Positions 1 to 11,735 of a stretch of DNA of 64,000 nucleotides are shown here, piece by piece. The DNA comes from Fremontodendron californicum (lineage: Eukaryota > Streptophyta > Magnoliopsida > Malvales > Malvaceae): the NCBI GenBank assembly GCA_030761205.1, contig JAULJL010000020.1, forward strand, positions 4,841,001-4,905,000, written 5' to 3'. Position 1 is the stretch's first letter. The number at the start of each line of letters is the position of its first letter. The translations under genes and the position numbers were made by a program. The notes under the pieces were generated by a model that saw nothing but the letters and a program-made list of their open reading frames with translations, did not search any database and was not told the origin of the DNA.

Positions 1-179
1 AATTCCATCTCAACAGAGGAGCATCCCCAGACCTTTCTAATAAACTTTGAATCAATAGACTGAAGCTTTGATTCCTGAATAAAAACCATCTCTGGCCTCC
101 AATTCAAAACCAAATTCCTCAAGGCCATAACCTTATTACTACCTCCCAATCCCCTAACATTCCAAGAAATAATCTTCAT
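1..179 (-). CDS. LINE ORF2, N-terminal endonuclease start (cut by window edge)
   Basis: This is the first 59 codons of a plant non-LTR retrotransposon ORF2, read on the minus strand from an ATG at 179 down to the window edge. The translation begins MKIISWNVRGLGG and continues to a VFIQESK block. These are the first two conserved blocks of the apurinic endonuclease (EEP) domain of L1-type plant LINEs, with the metal-binding N of SWN and the catalytic E of QESK both present. The endonuclease nicks target DNA to prime reverse transcription. Reverse transcriptase and RNase H should lie outside the window. It starts 47 bp after the ORF1 stop, the normal LINE arrangement. No lesion is visible in the part present. 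Confidence 0.85.
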   Translation of the reverse strand, partial: MKIISWNVRGLGGSNKVMALRNLVLNWRPEMVFIQESKLQSIDSKFIRKVWGCSSVEME

Positions 180-226
180 TAAGAAAAGAAACACACCTGA
201 AAGCGAACCAAAAACGCAGTAGACTG

Positions 227-2335
227 TTACTCCTTTGCCTCACGATCTTCATTTTCCAGTTGAGCAAAACCATCGATGATATCCTGCTTCTCCCCATGGA
301 ATTCGATCCCCAGCTCAGTGCTAACTAGCCATGTCGCCTCAGCCTCCTTCAAGATATTCTCATTCCTTGATCTGATGTCACTATCCGAAACAGATAGTTC
401 AAGGTGGTTTAGGTCCTCGCAACTAACATTATCGCAGATCACTCTCAGCTGTTTCCTAATTTGCCTCCTCTTCCTCACTGCAGAAATGGTGGACTTCCTC
501 GGCACTGGAACCTTTCTCTTCTTATAGTTATTCTTCAATTTTTTGGAACCCTCCTTCTTCCTAAGTTTCCTGCTCGATTTCAGTCGCTTCATAGGAGCAG
601 AAACCGTAGGGCACACAATGGAAGGGCTTAACTCTCGGACCAACAGAGTAGGGGAGGAGCTATTGACAGGACTCAATAAATCCAACCCATTAGACTCCAC
701 AAGTTGAAAGCCCACTCCCACTTCAACAGATGACCCAACAGCCCCATTATGGCCCCCTTTCACGAGAGCCCCACCATCCCATTCCCAATCACGGAGAGAG
801 TCGGCGACACGCGAACCACATACTGAGCCTTCGCTGATACCTTCATTAACTAGGGACTCAGGGCAGAAAGCATGCACCAACCCGCCCACCAAATTGCCAG
901 ATTGCACAGGAATCGAAAAAGCTTTGCTTACCTCATCAGTGTTTTTGCGCCGTACGGAGGGAGCCGTGCTCTGAATCGCCATGCATCTGAGAATGCCCTC
1001 TGACACCGGAACTTTACCCCTGATCTCTTCAGTAACTACCTTGTTAGGAGAGGAGCCTGGTGATTCATGCGACAATGGAACAGAAGATGAGCCAACTCGA
1101 GCTCTCATGTTAGCAACACCCGCAGGGACCTCAAGAACTGAAACTGAGATTTTAAAAGATTTATCCCTCACCGTGATTAACACAGAGGACGGAATACTCA
1201 GCTTGCTATCAACCAAGATTAACATGCACACAACGTCGAATCTCCTCCTATTTGCTGTGTTATCATCGAGTCTGATGAAAGAACCCCATCTGTTACCCAA
1301 AGAACTGAAAAACCCTTCATGCCAAACCTGTAGCGGTTCATCAAACAAGTTTACCCAGACAGCAATCTCTTTGTTGAGGATGGCATCATTCCACGGTTCA
1401 ATGGTCTCAAACCAGGGGGCCAAACATTCGCTTCTATCGTTGAGGACAAGATCCATATGATCTACACTTTCGAAAATAACAAGAACCGAGACACCCCCCA
1501 TCGGACATACCTGACAGTGGATACCTTCTAAAACCATGGCCTCTTGAACAGATTCGATATAAGCTTCCTTCATCAATCTTCCTTTAGCACTCCTTGATAA
1601 CCACTCCATTTCAGCCTTAGGAATTTGCAGATTGAAACTACACTCCCTCTCGGACAGATTGACCCGATTCATATGAGGAGTCGGGTTGGGAAACCTAGAC
1701 GGCAAAAGGTCTTCCACTTCGATGTAAACAGCCTCCTTATGAGGCAAGCCCACAAGAACTTCTTTATACGATCTATTGACATCAGCATGAACGGAAACCT
1801 TACCCTTAGACCCAACGCCTTCCCCAAATCGGACAGGTGGAAGTTCCGATTGAGATCTACTTCTGTTAATACCGGAATGATCATGGACCAATACCTGAGG
1901 CCCTCCGCCTTCCACGCTTCTGACAGATGGGTTATCCGAATGGTATCTTCTGCTATCCGACCAGCCATGAGAGGCTTTATTCACTCTTATCATTCGACCA
2001 TCGATCATCCTATTGTTTCCTCCTTTGATGGCCTCCTCCATCTCATGTTGTAGCTTGTATCTGACAAAGGCAAATGTATAAGGTCTCTTATGTTGTTTCC
2101 TGGAAATGAATACATCCACCACTTTCCCGAACAGCCCAAACAACTCCCATAGTGCTTATCTAGAGACCCTAGGACTCAAGTTCCCAACAAAGACATTGTG
2201 TAAGCTATCCCTCCATAAACTCCCCATGAAACTCTGCCCCGAACGCCGATTATTCTCCCGGTGATAAAACGGCGCAATCCGGTGATGGAAAACCTGGGGG
2301 TTCCTCGACGTTCCAAAGGACTGGCGGCCATTCAT
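227..2335 (-). pseudogene. LINE ORF1 (RRM-type nucleic-acid-binding protein) with one internal stop
   Basis: ORF1 protein of the same LINE; such proteins coat LINE RNA. The minus-strand frame opens at an ATG at 2335 and runs to a stop at 227-229. A TAA at 2156-2158 interrupts it about 60 codons in, inside the RNA recognition motif. RNP2 (VFVGNL) lies before the stop and RNP1-like TFAFVRY after it, so the start at 2143 used by the longest uninterrupted frame (638 codons) would remove half the RRM. The middle is acidic and variable. The C-terminal third has a Lys/Arg-rich stretch (about residues 520-570 of the 638-codon frame) that could bind nucleic acid. No CCHC zinc knuckle was seen. One lesion in about 700 codons suggests a fairly young copy. 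Confidence 0.8.
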
Positions 2336-2406
2336 ATTTTGAGCATATCTGCCTAATTCAAGATCCGAGATGACGTTGGAGATCTGGATGATTTGATCAA
2401 ACCAAG

Positions 2407-2760
2407 CTAATTTTGGTATGTAGTGACATGAACATGATAGGAACGGGTGCAGCGAGCGCGCAAACGAGCAACGTCAATTTGCTGTGGTGATTTTAGGCTT
2501 GATCTGTTAGCTGTAGCAGCAGTTACTGTTTCACTGTTGGTAGCTATTAATGGAGCTGAAACTGGATCTGGATCTGAATCCGACTCAATTGTTGCGGTGA
2601 ATTGGTGTTTAAATATGAATTGTCGACCTTGGAATCTGGCTGATATATTCTCAAAGATTGACAACTTGGTGGAGGAAATCGGCAATATGTAGATGCAGAA
2701 TGTGTTTTCGCAAGGCAAATGGTATTGCAGATCTGGGTTGGTCTTGTTGCTTCGTAATTA
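2407..2760. other. Unassigned segment upstream of LINE ORF1
   Basis: Short frames exist on both strands (103 codons minus, 81 codons plus), but neither resembles a known protein. The minus frame is Ser/Thr/Ala-rich and ends just before ORF1. The segment is moderately GC-rich compared with the flanks and is most simply the LINE 5' untranslated region. The LINE 5' boundary cannot be fixed because its 3' end and target duplication lie outside the window. Confidence 0.3.
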
Positions 2761-2881
2761 CACTAAAAAAAAATCGTTGCATCAAAATATAATTTATTTT
2801 TTGATAAACCACTAATCATTACATCAATTTTCTCAAAAGGAAAAACATCAAGGCCAAGGGTCAATTTTGAGGGGGTGAGTG

Positions 2882-4383
2882 GGGCTTTCGGCACAATGAG
2901 AATTTATTTGGTGACAACCAAATGAATTTTTTTTATTTATTTTTGATAAATGTGTAAAAAATAAAACCAGGTTGTTAGTTAAAAAAATATAAAAATGATA
3001 AAAATAATTTATTTATTCATAACAAAGGTAATAATGAAAAAAAAATTATGTATTCTTACATGATGAATTAATAATAATAAATATTTTTAAGAAAATAAAA
3101 GATTAAAAAATAATTAGATTTGTTCACGAATTACATTACTTGTCAAGCTTATTAGTATAGTCGATTCAACCCATGATATTATTTTATAAATAAATAACTA
3201 AATAAATAAATATTTTAATTTAATTTAATTTTAAAATATTAATATAAAAATATTTTTAATTAAATAAAATTTGAATGAACTATTGAGTCAAATTCGATTT
3301 CAAATTTAAATTTTAGAGGTATCGATTGAGTGTGATGCGATTCGATTTATGTTTTATTTTCAATCAGTCAATGTCTAAATCAAAGTTTTTTTTTTTTACT
3401 TTTTATGTTTGTTAAGACAATATCTAATAAGTATTTGAGTTACTTATTTCAAATACTTTTCCTTTTTTTTTGTGTAAGATAAATTTCATTTTTTTCGTAA
3501 AAGGGTATTAGAGGTAACTCAAATGCTTTTCAATTTTTCGTGAAATCATTTTGTCCAACAGGAAAAATTTGATGTTTTTTTTTTAATTAATTTCTATGTC
3601 AGCTTTAAAAAATATTTTTTTTAGTGCCATGTCAGATGTGTTATGACACATCAACATTTTTGAACATGTCAAATACTCTAGTCAGCTTTTTAACATAAAC
3701 TATTATGGATGTTAACAATTTTACTTATTTGCTTCTATTTTAAAAGTAAATGGATCAAATTACTTACAATTTTGATACAGGGACTAATTTACACTAGACT
3801 CTAAAGTATAAAGATCTGACAAGTACTTTGACCACTTATTAGATATTGTCTTAACAAACATAAAAAGTAAGAAAAAAAACTTTGATTTAGACATTGACTG
3901 TTTGAAGATGTCCATAAATAGAGTCGCATCACACTCGACCGATACCTTTAATATTTAAATTTGAAATCGAATTTGGCTCAATAGTTCATTCAAATTTTAT
4001 TAAAAATATTTTTATATTAATATTTTAAAATTAAATTAAAATATTTATTTAGTTATTTATTTATTTATAAAATAATATCATAGGTTGAATCGATTATACT
4101 AATAAATTTGACAAGTAGTGTAATTCGTAAATAAATCTAATCACAAAATTAATTATTTTTTAATATTTTATTTCCTTTAAAATATTTATTTTTATTAATT
4201 CATCATGTAAGAATATATAATTTCTTTTCATTATTACTTTTGTTATGAATAAATAAATTATTTTTAATCGTTTTTATAATTTTTTTAATTAATAATTTTA
4301 TTTTATTTTTTACACATTTATCGAAAAAAAAAAAAAAAATCATTTGGTTATCATCAAACAAATTTTCATTGTAATCTTTACCC
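2882..4383. mobile_element. Foldback DNA transposon with about 0.5-kb terminal inverted repeats
   Basis: The left arm (about 2882-3432) and right arm (about 3838-4383) are imperfect reverse complements over roughly 500 bp; for example TGTTAAGACAATATCTAATA at the inner left end has its complement at the inner right end. Outer ends read GGGCTTTCGGCACAATGA and, on the opposite strand, GGGTAAAGATTACAATGA. The flanks share GTGAGTG (2875-2881 and 4384-4390), a probable 7-bp target duplication. The 0.4-kb centre is non-coding. Long arms with no coding capacity fit a non-autonomous Mutator-like or foldback element; the 7-bp duplication is short for a classical MULE (9 bp), so the superfamily is open. 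Confidence 0.75.
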
Positions 4384-4390
4384 GTGAGTG

Positions 4391-4842
4391 ACGTAGAAGA
4401 AGGTACAACCATTTATAGCGACAGTAAATTGACTGATAGATTCGAAAAGTTGAATGAGACGTCGCCGTTCAGGACAAATTACTCTTGACAGCGACCCTCA
4501 CTGTTTTTTCTCACTTTTGCCCACATGAAGACATGTTTCCATTATTAATATGGTCAATTTCTTTGACCTATAAAATATAAAAACAATCTTTTATATTTGG
4601 GTGGGTCCATTTTTATTTTTCTCCATGATATTGATGACTAAGATGTTTTTTTTTTTTTTTTACTACTCTCATCATCTCATGCAAGAAATCAAAGATGCAA
4701 CTCAATTGCCAATTGCACATGTTTTGGACTTGGAATTTCTTTTTGAATGAAATGTGCTTTTTCTTATTTATATGTTCGAAATTTCTCTTCCCTTTTCATT
4801 TCATAATTGCATATATGTACTTTACAATAGCTTAATATGCAT
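4391..4842. other. Intergenic, nothing recognised
   Basis: AT-rich stretch between two transposons. No frame, repeat or RNA gene was recognised. Confidence 0.6.
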
Positions 4843-5106
4843 ATCAAAGTTAGGGATGGCAAAACCCGAACCGACCGATTGATTTCGAACCGATCCGATC
4901 CGAATGGAGAGGTTTTTTTTTTTTGAACAATGGATGCGGGGCGGGGCGGGGCGGTTTTTTTTGTTTGAAAGGCGGGTATGGAGCAGTTGCAGTATTTACC
5001 TGATCCGCCCCGCCCCGCCCCGACTAGTAAAATTACTATTTTACCCTTCCCTAAAAACCTAACATGTTTACTTCTTCTCTATCTCTACAACTCTGTCTCC
5101 ACCGCC

Positions 5107-5450
5107 GCTCCCTTTCCTTTGGAGTAGAACCATCCTTTGGAGTAGATACAAAGGAGAATGAAGAAATAGAAAATCCGGTGCCAGCAAATCCTATGAAGTC
5201 ATTTTGGCTACTTGAAAGCTGTCGGAAAGAACTCAATGACGAACCGTCTGCAGTTGAATCTGCATTTTCACTACTCTTATCTTTGTTATCTGCATTTGCA
5301 GTCTTGTCATCTTTCCGATCTTCATCCTCGGTCTTAACTCCTCCTGCCGTTTTTTCATCATTGGCCTTCTTTTGAGTTTCTTCATTTACAACATCACTGC
5401 CCTTATCCTCAGCAGTTTCCTTATCAGCAACAGCATCAGAAACTCATTAG
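5107..5450 (-). pseudogene. Captured nucleoporin Nup50-like gene fragment
   Basis: On the minus strand one frame stays open from about 5450 to the 5050s. It encodes an acidic Asp/Glu/Lys-rich segment followed by SSFRQLSSSQNDFIGFAGTG and then SISSFSF. Plant Nup50-type nucleoporins, which act in nuclear import at the pore basket, have a similar acidic stretch followed by a Q-L-S-S-x-Q-N-x-F-x-G-x-A-G-T-G-F block, which is the basis of the call. There is no start codon, no Ran-binding domain and no continuation: it is an internal fragment of about 115 codons. It lies inside the hAT-type element, antisense to the GPN3 piece, and joins it near 5452. The identification rests on recall of the family and could be another FG/acidic protein. 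Confidence 0.55.
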
Positions 5451-5455
5451 TTTGG

Positions 5456-6549
5456 ACGGTCAATACATATTGTGAACCTAGATCCTGCTGCAGAAAATTT
5501 TAACTATCCAGTAGCCATGGGTAATCAACCTTCTGCTTGAATGTTTCTCATTTGGTATTTTATCTTTTTCTCTGATTTGTTGCAATTGAGTTTTGTTTGT
5601 GTGCAGATATAAGAGAGCTCATTAGTTTGGACGATGTTATGGAGGAGCTTGGATTAGGTCCAAATGGTGGCCTTATGTACTGCATGGAGTATCCTTTCCT
5701 TTTTATTCTTGTCTTGCTGTATAAAGCCATTTTCTTGATTGTTGTTATTGAAAAGCCTTTGTTGCTATTATTATGGTTATCTAAATGCTGTTATGTTGTT
5801 GTATCAATTTGGGTTATTGCTTGTGCTGAAGTGTTTAAAAACTCTGAATGTTTGTGGAGTTCTTTGCGGACTAATTTATCCCACTGCCAGTGTTCTCGGC
5901 TTTCTATTTTATCATATGAAGAGTTGCATGTTTAAACCTTTCTTAATTAGATTTTTGGAGCAAAATTGTAAACATTTTTTTTGGCAACAATATTGTAAAC
6001 CTTAATCTCCAACTAGACATCTTGAAGAAAATATGGATGATTGGCTGACTGAAGAATTGGACAACTACTTGGATGATGACTATCTGGTGTTCGATTGCCC
6101 AGGTATCTGTTCTTGTTTGGATGTGTATGTTAGTATTTTGTAAGTAAAAGCTGGAAAGTTATTTTTAAGTTTATTGCCTTTTAACTTGGCTGAGTGTACA
6201 TTTTGGGTATTGTGTTACTGAATTAGGCTGTCTGCTGTGATGTATTATTTGTTGAACTATACTACAAATGGGGATTAAGTTTGCTAACTTTCAATTATTT
6301 TACAGGCCAGATAGAACTCTTTTCACATGTGTCAGTGCTCCGTAACTTTGTGGAGCACTTGAAGCGCAAGAATTTTAATGTGTGTGCTGTATACTTGCTT
6401 GATTCCCAGGTTTGTCTAAGCTCTGCATCTTCCCACATGCCTGCCCTCCTTTTCAAGTTTAGTTGGCATATTTTATCATTGGCTATGCACATTTACCATC
6501 TCTAAATTTTTATTTGTATCAGTTCATCACGGATGTTACTAAGTTCATA
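5456..6549 (+). pseudogene. GPN3: Captured GPN-loop GTPase 3 gene fragment, introns retained
   Basis: Five exon pieces translate to the N-terminal half of plant GPN3, a GTPase needed for RNA polymerase II assembly and nuclear import. Exons are about 5456-5520 (IHIVNLDPAAENFNYPVAM), 5607-5688 (DIRELISL and GPNGGLMYCME; this exon holds the GPN loop), 6017-6102 (WLTEELDNY, FDCPG), 6306-6409 (QIELFSHVSVLRNFVEHLK to YLLDSQ) and 6523-6549 (FITDVTKFI). All introns have GT-AG ends and join in phase: 5521-5606, 5689-6016, 6103-6305 and 6410-6522. The P-loop exon before 5456 is missing and homology stops after KFI, so no GTPase can be made. Retained introns show the copy was taken from genomic DNA. It lies entirely inside the hAT-type element. 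Confidence 0.88.
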
Positions 6550-7046
6550 AGAGATGTCTTTTCTCTTGCAATGTATGTTGATTAGTGCACTGATATTTAG
6601 GTGTGAGCTATTGCTAGATTATTCTTCTTGTCTAGATGTAAATTCACTTCATAAGTCATAAATTGTTGGTCCTAGCTATAGTTGATTGCTAAGAAGCTCA
6701 ACATATGCAGTAAAATGTTAATCAAGTATACTGTAAATGAATACCAAAATATATAATAATTATACTTGCATAAGAGAACTTTATTATTTGAAAAAAATTA
6801 GAAATAACTAATAAAAATCGGATGGGGCGGAGCGGGGCGGGGCGTAACCGACATCCATGGAGGTGGTAGTGGTATTGAAAATCCAACATCCACGGTGGAG
6901 CGGGGCGGGGGGCGGGGCAGAGTAGGTCACTGGCGGGGCGGGGGCGGATTTTACAAAATCCGCCCCCGCCCCGCTCCATTGCCATCCCTAATCAAAGTTG
7001 GACCCAATGATGCATACTTTATACATTGTCATTGAATTATCACAAT

Positions 7047-7380
7047 CACTACGTCAAATTAGACATATAATAACATTTGAAAAATGCTGTGAAAATTTTA
7101 TAACAGTTTTTCAAAATCTTTTGCATGTATTTTTCAATTACTGCAAAAGATCTCAATGATAGCAATTATAAGTGCTACAAAAAGTATTTTTATATGATAA
7201 CATATATAATAGCACATGTCAAATGCTTATATATATTTTTTTAAATGCTATAATTATTGGCCATTATAATATATAACAGCAATATGCAAAATGCTATCAC
7301 AATATTGCCTTTGTTATTTTTAACAACATTTGAGAAATGGTATAAAAAAATTGATGTCTAAGACTAGTTTTGGCGTAGTG
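7047..7380. mobile_element. CACTA-type MITE
   Basis: The 334-bp non-coding element begins CACTACGTCAAA and ends TTTGGCGTAGTG, a 12-bp inverted terminal repeat with one mismatch of the CACTA (En/Spm) type. The inside is AT-rich with repeated short words such as AATGCTAT and its complement. A clear 3-bp target duplication was not found, so it may be old. Its ends differ from those of the large CACTA element at 44449-53060, so it belongs to a different family. Confidence 0.7.
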
Positions 7381-7745
7381 GACATACCACCTTATCAAAT
7401 TTAACATCTATTAATAAAGTTATAACAAATTTTAATTAGGTAATTTAATTTGTATTTCACTATCTATGTATAAAATATTTTATGAACGACATTGTATCAA
7501 ATATAAACTATATTAAAAACTCATTGTTGTAGCTCAAAATAAGGTTGATTAGAACTAAAATCAATCCAAATAACGATCAAACTATTTAACTTCAACTTGA
7601 CTCATTAATATTTATAGGGTAATATATTTTTTTTAAGACAATAAGACCAAATTTTCAAACTAGCAACATCAATTGGCAAAGAAACAACTCAAATAGTCAA
7701 TAAGAAGTGTATCCAAATTGCAACTTAAATTTCATCAATTCCTAA
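7381..7745. other. Intergenic, nothing recognised
   Basis: AT-rich spacer between two MITEs. No coding or repeat feature could be supported. Confidence 0.6.
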
Positions 7746-8296
7746 TAGGGGTGTTCATTCAGTTAATTTAGTTAATAACTAAATCGAAATATGATTAACC
7801 GAATTAATCGAATTTATTTTTTCATTAACCGTTAACCGAACCGAATAATTAAAACAGAGAATTAACGAACCGAAATTATTTTGGTTAATTCGGTCGGTTT
7901 TCGATTAACCGAAATAAATACCTAACTTATTTTGCAACCTATTTTTAATACATGATTTTATATCCAAATAATCTATCCAACCAACCAAAATCCAAAAACA
8001 AAGCATAAAAAAAACTATAATAAAATTCAAATGTCAAACATACTAAACAAACTAAATAAGCATGATGAAGAATAATGAACATTACAAATGTCAAACATAT
8101 ATTCTCGGTTAATTGAGTAAATTCAGGTAAATCGGGTAATTCGGGTATTTTCGATTAACCGAACCGAATTAACCGATAACTGAAATTTTTCAAAATCATT
8201 AACCAATAAACGAACTTTGTTTGATTAACTGATTAACCAAACCGAATTAAATTTCAATCGATTAATTCAGTTAAAACCGAATAGTGAATACCCCTA
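7746..8296. mobile_element. hAT-type MITE with ATTAACCGAA subterminal motifs
   Basis: The 551-bp element starts TAGGGGTGTTCA and ends TGAATACCCCTA. It is flanked by ATTCCTAA (left) and ATTCCTAC (right), an 8-bp duplication with one mismatch. Many copies of ATTAACCGAA and its complement cluster near both ends and give a second, imperfect inverted structure. It is non-coding. Confidence 0.75.
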
Positions 8297-9059
8297 ATTC
8301 CTACAAATCAACCTATCGTTGATGTTGTTTTAAATGTAGATTGTTGTGCCGGAGCTGGCTGATTTGATATCAGAAAGCTCTTATTATAAAAAAATTATTA
8401 CCTCTTATTTATAATTCAACATCTAAGAGAAAAATTACATCCCAAAATCACATTTAATTTTTTTAAAGAAAAATTATCACATTCACCGTCAATAGAATTT
8501 TTAGATTTCACAAATTGTATTAGCAAGATAACACATACCTTTAAGATATATTTATTTAAAAAAATTAATTTTAAAAAATTAAAACATATAACATTATTTT
8601 AATCCCGCTTATAAAATTAAAAAATTTCATTATTAATATATCAAAAACAAACTCTTATTTTAATTACTTGCTATTATAATGCCAACTTGATGTTAAAATG
8701 TTCTTCAAAAGTCAAAAGTGAAACAACCCCCCAAAAAACTAACTTGCCCCTTAAGTAATAATGAGAAAACGATGTTTATGATATTTAGGGGAAAAAAATT
8801 AATTCACTGTTTCACCACATGGTTTGCATAATTAAAAAAAAAATCAACTAGGAAGGTTGCTAGTTGCTACTGTGAACCACGGACTTTCATTTCGAATATC
8901 TTTGGGACATCAAATGACCTCAAATGTCACCATTAGTAGTGTCATTTTCGATCAAAAAACAAGCCACCTTCACAGTCAAAATTTTCAACTTGGGGAGAAA
9001 ACTTCTTTTCCAACTTTAGAAAGCTCAACTTTATTGATTTTTTTTAACAGCCTTTTAAT
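8297..9059. other. Intergenic, nothing recognised
   Basis: AT-rich DNA up to the target site of the giant LTR element. A 68-codon frame at 8857-9063 shows no family features and is not called. Confidence 0.6.
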
Positions 9060-11735
9060 ATAGCTGTCGCAACCTAAAAAAAATAACAAAGTCTCATCGC
9101 AAGACTTTTTTATCCGTTAGGCGTGACATTAAAAAAAAAATCGAGAAAAAGTCGACTTAATTCCTCTAGAAAAATGAAGGTTTTGAAAATGACCTTAAAA
9201 AAAGACATGGAGTCGCCACCAATCTTTTTTAGCTAGGTGTGATCGGCCACCTATTAAAACCGGTTTTATAAAATATTTTAAAAATTAATTAAAACATTTT
9301 AAAAACCAATTTCAAGTCTGCGTTTTAAACCAGAGAAATCAAAGAAGCGGGTTCGGGAGTCGGTTACGTGTGGGGAAGGATTAGCACCCCCACAACGCCC
9401 GTATAAATCGGTACCTTATTAATCATGTGTTATCTCAAGTCTCGGTAAAAAGTTGGTTTTAAGTTTAGTATTTCAAGTTAATTCCCAATTTAAAGAAAAA
9501 TAATTCCATTTTTATTAGAAAATGATCCAGAATTTATAAATTCAAAATTTTCCTATATTCCCCAACAAACGTGGCAAAATATAGAAATTTTTATTAGTTT
9601 TGGAAAACTTTCCGAATCATTCTCTTTTTTGAAAGAAAGATATTCCTTTATTAATGATAATTGATGATATTCCCTCCAGCAAACCCGGTAGAGAACTCAT
9701 GAATTATTTTAACTCGGGAATATCTTTATTTTTATTGAAAACCATTATCTTTTTGAAAACATTTAAAATAAATGAATATGTATATGCATGACATAAATAA
9801 AATGACATAGCAAAATCTAAATAATATAATGCAACCTAAATGTCATGACACATAGAACTTATTATGGCAAGAATCACATATTACATAAAATGCATGAATA
9901 TAAAAATGCAATGCATGAAATGTATTTTTTCCTTTAATTAAGGAAATCCGTATATCTAAAAAGATATCCGGCTACCTTAGGAAAATATGTCAAATTAAAT
10001 ATTCTAAAACCAAAATACTTTGTGATTGTTTGAAAATAATTTTGAAAAGCTTGAATTAAAAATAAAAACTTGGCTAAATCTTTTTTTTAAAATGGCTCTA
10101 ATTTCCTAAGTTTAAAAAATCCGGACTTGACTACCCTTAACCCGAGACTTTAAAAACCATTTTTAGAGTTTAAAAAGGCTTAGAAATTACCCTAAGTCAG
10201 TAGCTAACCCTCCTAATCAGCCCACTCTAAGTAAATTAACCAAAACAGAAAATTGGTTTTTCTTTAAATTCAATTCTGACTCCACTGTCCAGTTTTAATC
10301 CACGATTTTTTTATCCTATCTTTAAAAATTCCAAAAATTCTGAAAATTTTTTGGAGACTCAGGACATGTAAAAATACACGGGAAAAAATTGACGTAATTT
10401 TCTGATCAAAGATGAATTCCCAGAAAAATCAGATATGTACGAGTTTTTTTGAAAAAAAAAAACTGAAAAAAAACTGCTTTGCCAACACATTTTTTGCTTT
10501 TGATAAAAATCATTTAAAAACCAAAGTAAAAATATTTGAAACTCATAAAATGACTTGAAAGCAGTAGCTAGGACTTTTTGAAAGTTAGATAAAAATTGGC
10601 TAAGTAAAAAAAAAAAATCACAAAGGTAGAATAATCAATTTGACAAACTTAATTTTCCACAAGTGTGCTCAAGAGAGCATGACATTGAACCATTAATTGG
10701 CTCAAGTCATTATTCAAGTGGCATGGTGTGAAATGCATGAACTAAATGACATGGAATATGCATGACCTAGTGTCTGAAATGACATGGCAAAATGAATGAC
10801 ACGGCATAATGAACAAAATGACACCATCACAAAATATTCATAATCACATCATGATCACATACACACATCATTATTTGAAATGAATTATTCATGTGAGGAA
10901 TCACATAAATAGCATATGTCAAAAAATATTATCTTGCTTCCCGGCAAACCCGACAAAGCTTGAAAAATAATTCTTTTATATGATATTTACATGATTCCGA
11001 GTAAAATGAAAACCATACGTTTCGATTCTATAAACATGTGCGTTGAATAATTTCCTAACCTCCCTGGCAAACCCGGCAAAGATCGGGAACTAATTCTCGC
11101 CAAATGTTTAATAAAACGAAAAGTAAGTTTTTATGACAAATTAAGTAAAAACATTTTGAAAATGCAATGCATGGAGATGTATTTCTTCCTTAAAGTAAGG
11201 ACATCCGTATACCTAAAAAGGTATCCGACTACCTTAGAAAGATACTTAAATCGGATTTAGCAAAACGTACCTGAAGGTTTTTTAAAAAAAAACACAATGC
11301 CAAAGGGATTTGAAGAATTGTAACCCGAAGGTTTTGAAAACAAATGCCCGAAGGTCTTAAAAAAGTTTTTACTTCAAAAAATAGCCTTGAAAAATTGTTT
11401 TTGGATTTTTAAAACATTTTCGAGAAAATAAAGGATGGTTAGGAATTTTGAGTCCGTAATCACATAATCCGAAAAAATTGATATGCCCCGGATATCATGA
11501 GAATAAAAGCAAACTTGGTTACGGATTATTAATTAATCCGAACCAAGAATTTTCGGGGGGTTGTAAAAAAACTGTTTTCAAGAAATGATAACATAGACAT
11601 CAATAGACTATATCCAAGGTAAGCAACATTAGGCATTTCATCAAACACTAAATATGCATCACAATAAACCATATATAGATCAAGCACAATAAATATAAGA
11701 GAAATGAAAGAAAAATTACCTCAAATGACTCCTTA

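Larger units (their letters stand above)
4851..6990. mobile_element. Non-autonomous hAT-type element carrying two host gene fragments (Pack-hAT)
   Basis: The ends are TAGGGATGGCAA at 4851 and its complement TTGCCATCCCTA ending at 6990. They are flanked by a perfect 8-bp direct repeat ATCAAAGT (4843-4850 and 6991-6998). An 8-bp duplication plus TA(G)GG-type ends is the signature of hAT transposons. Subterminal regions hold strings of GGGGC/GCGGGGCGGG on both sides (about 4937-5024 and 6815-6980). No transposase is encoded; mobility would need a transposase supplied in trans. The interior contains a minus-strand Nup50-like fragment and a plus-strand GPN3 fragment with introns, both described separately. 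The 2.1-kb length and intact ends indicate a complete insertion. Confidence 0.85.

Noticed and set aside
5597..6005. 112- and 88-codon plus-strand frames at the GPN3 fragment
   Set aside because: They read exon 2 into its intron or lie in the intron; the real coding parts are the spliced exons listed.
4937..7000. CpG-island promoter for the GPN3 piece
   Set aside because: The GGGGCGGGG strings are subterminal repeats of the hAT-type element on both sides, not a promoter of the truncated gene.
8857..9063. 68-codon frame before the giant element
   Set aside because: No family features and AT-rich composition; likely chance.
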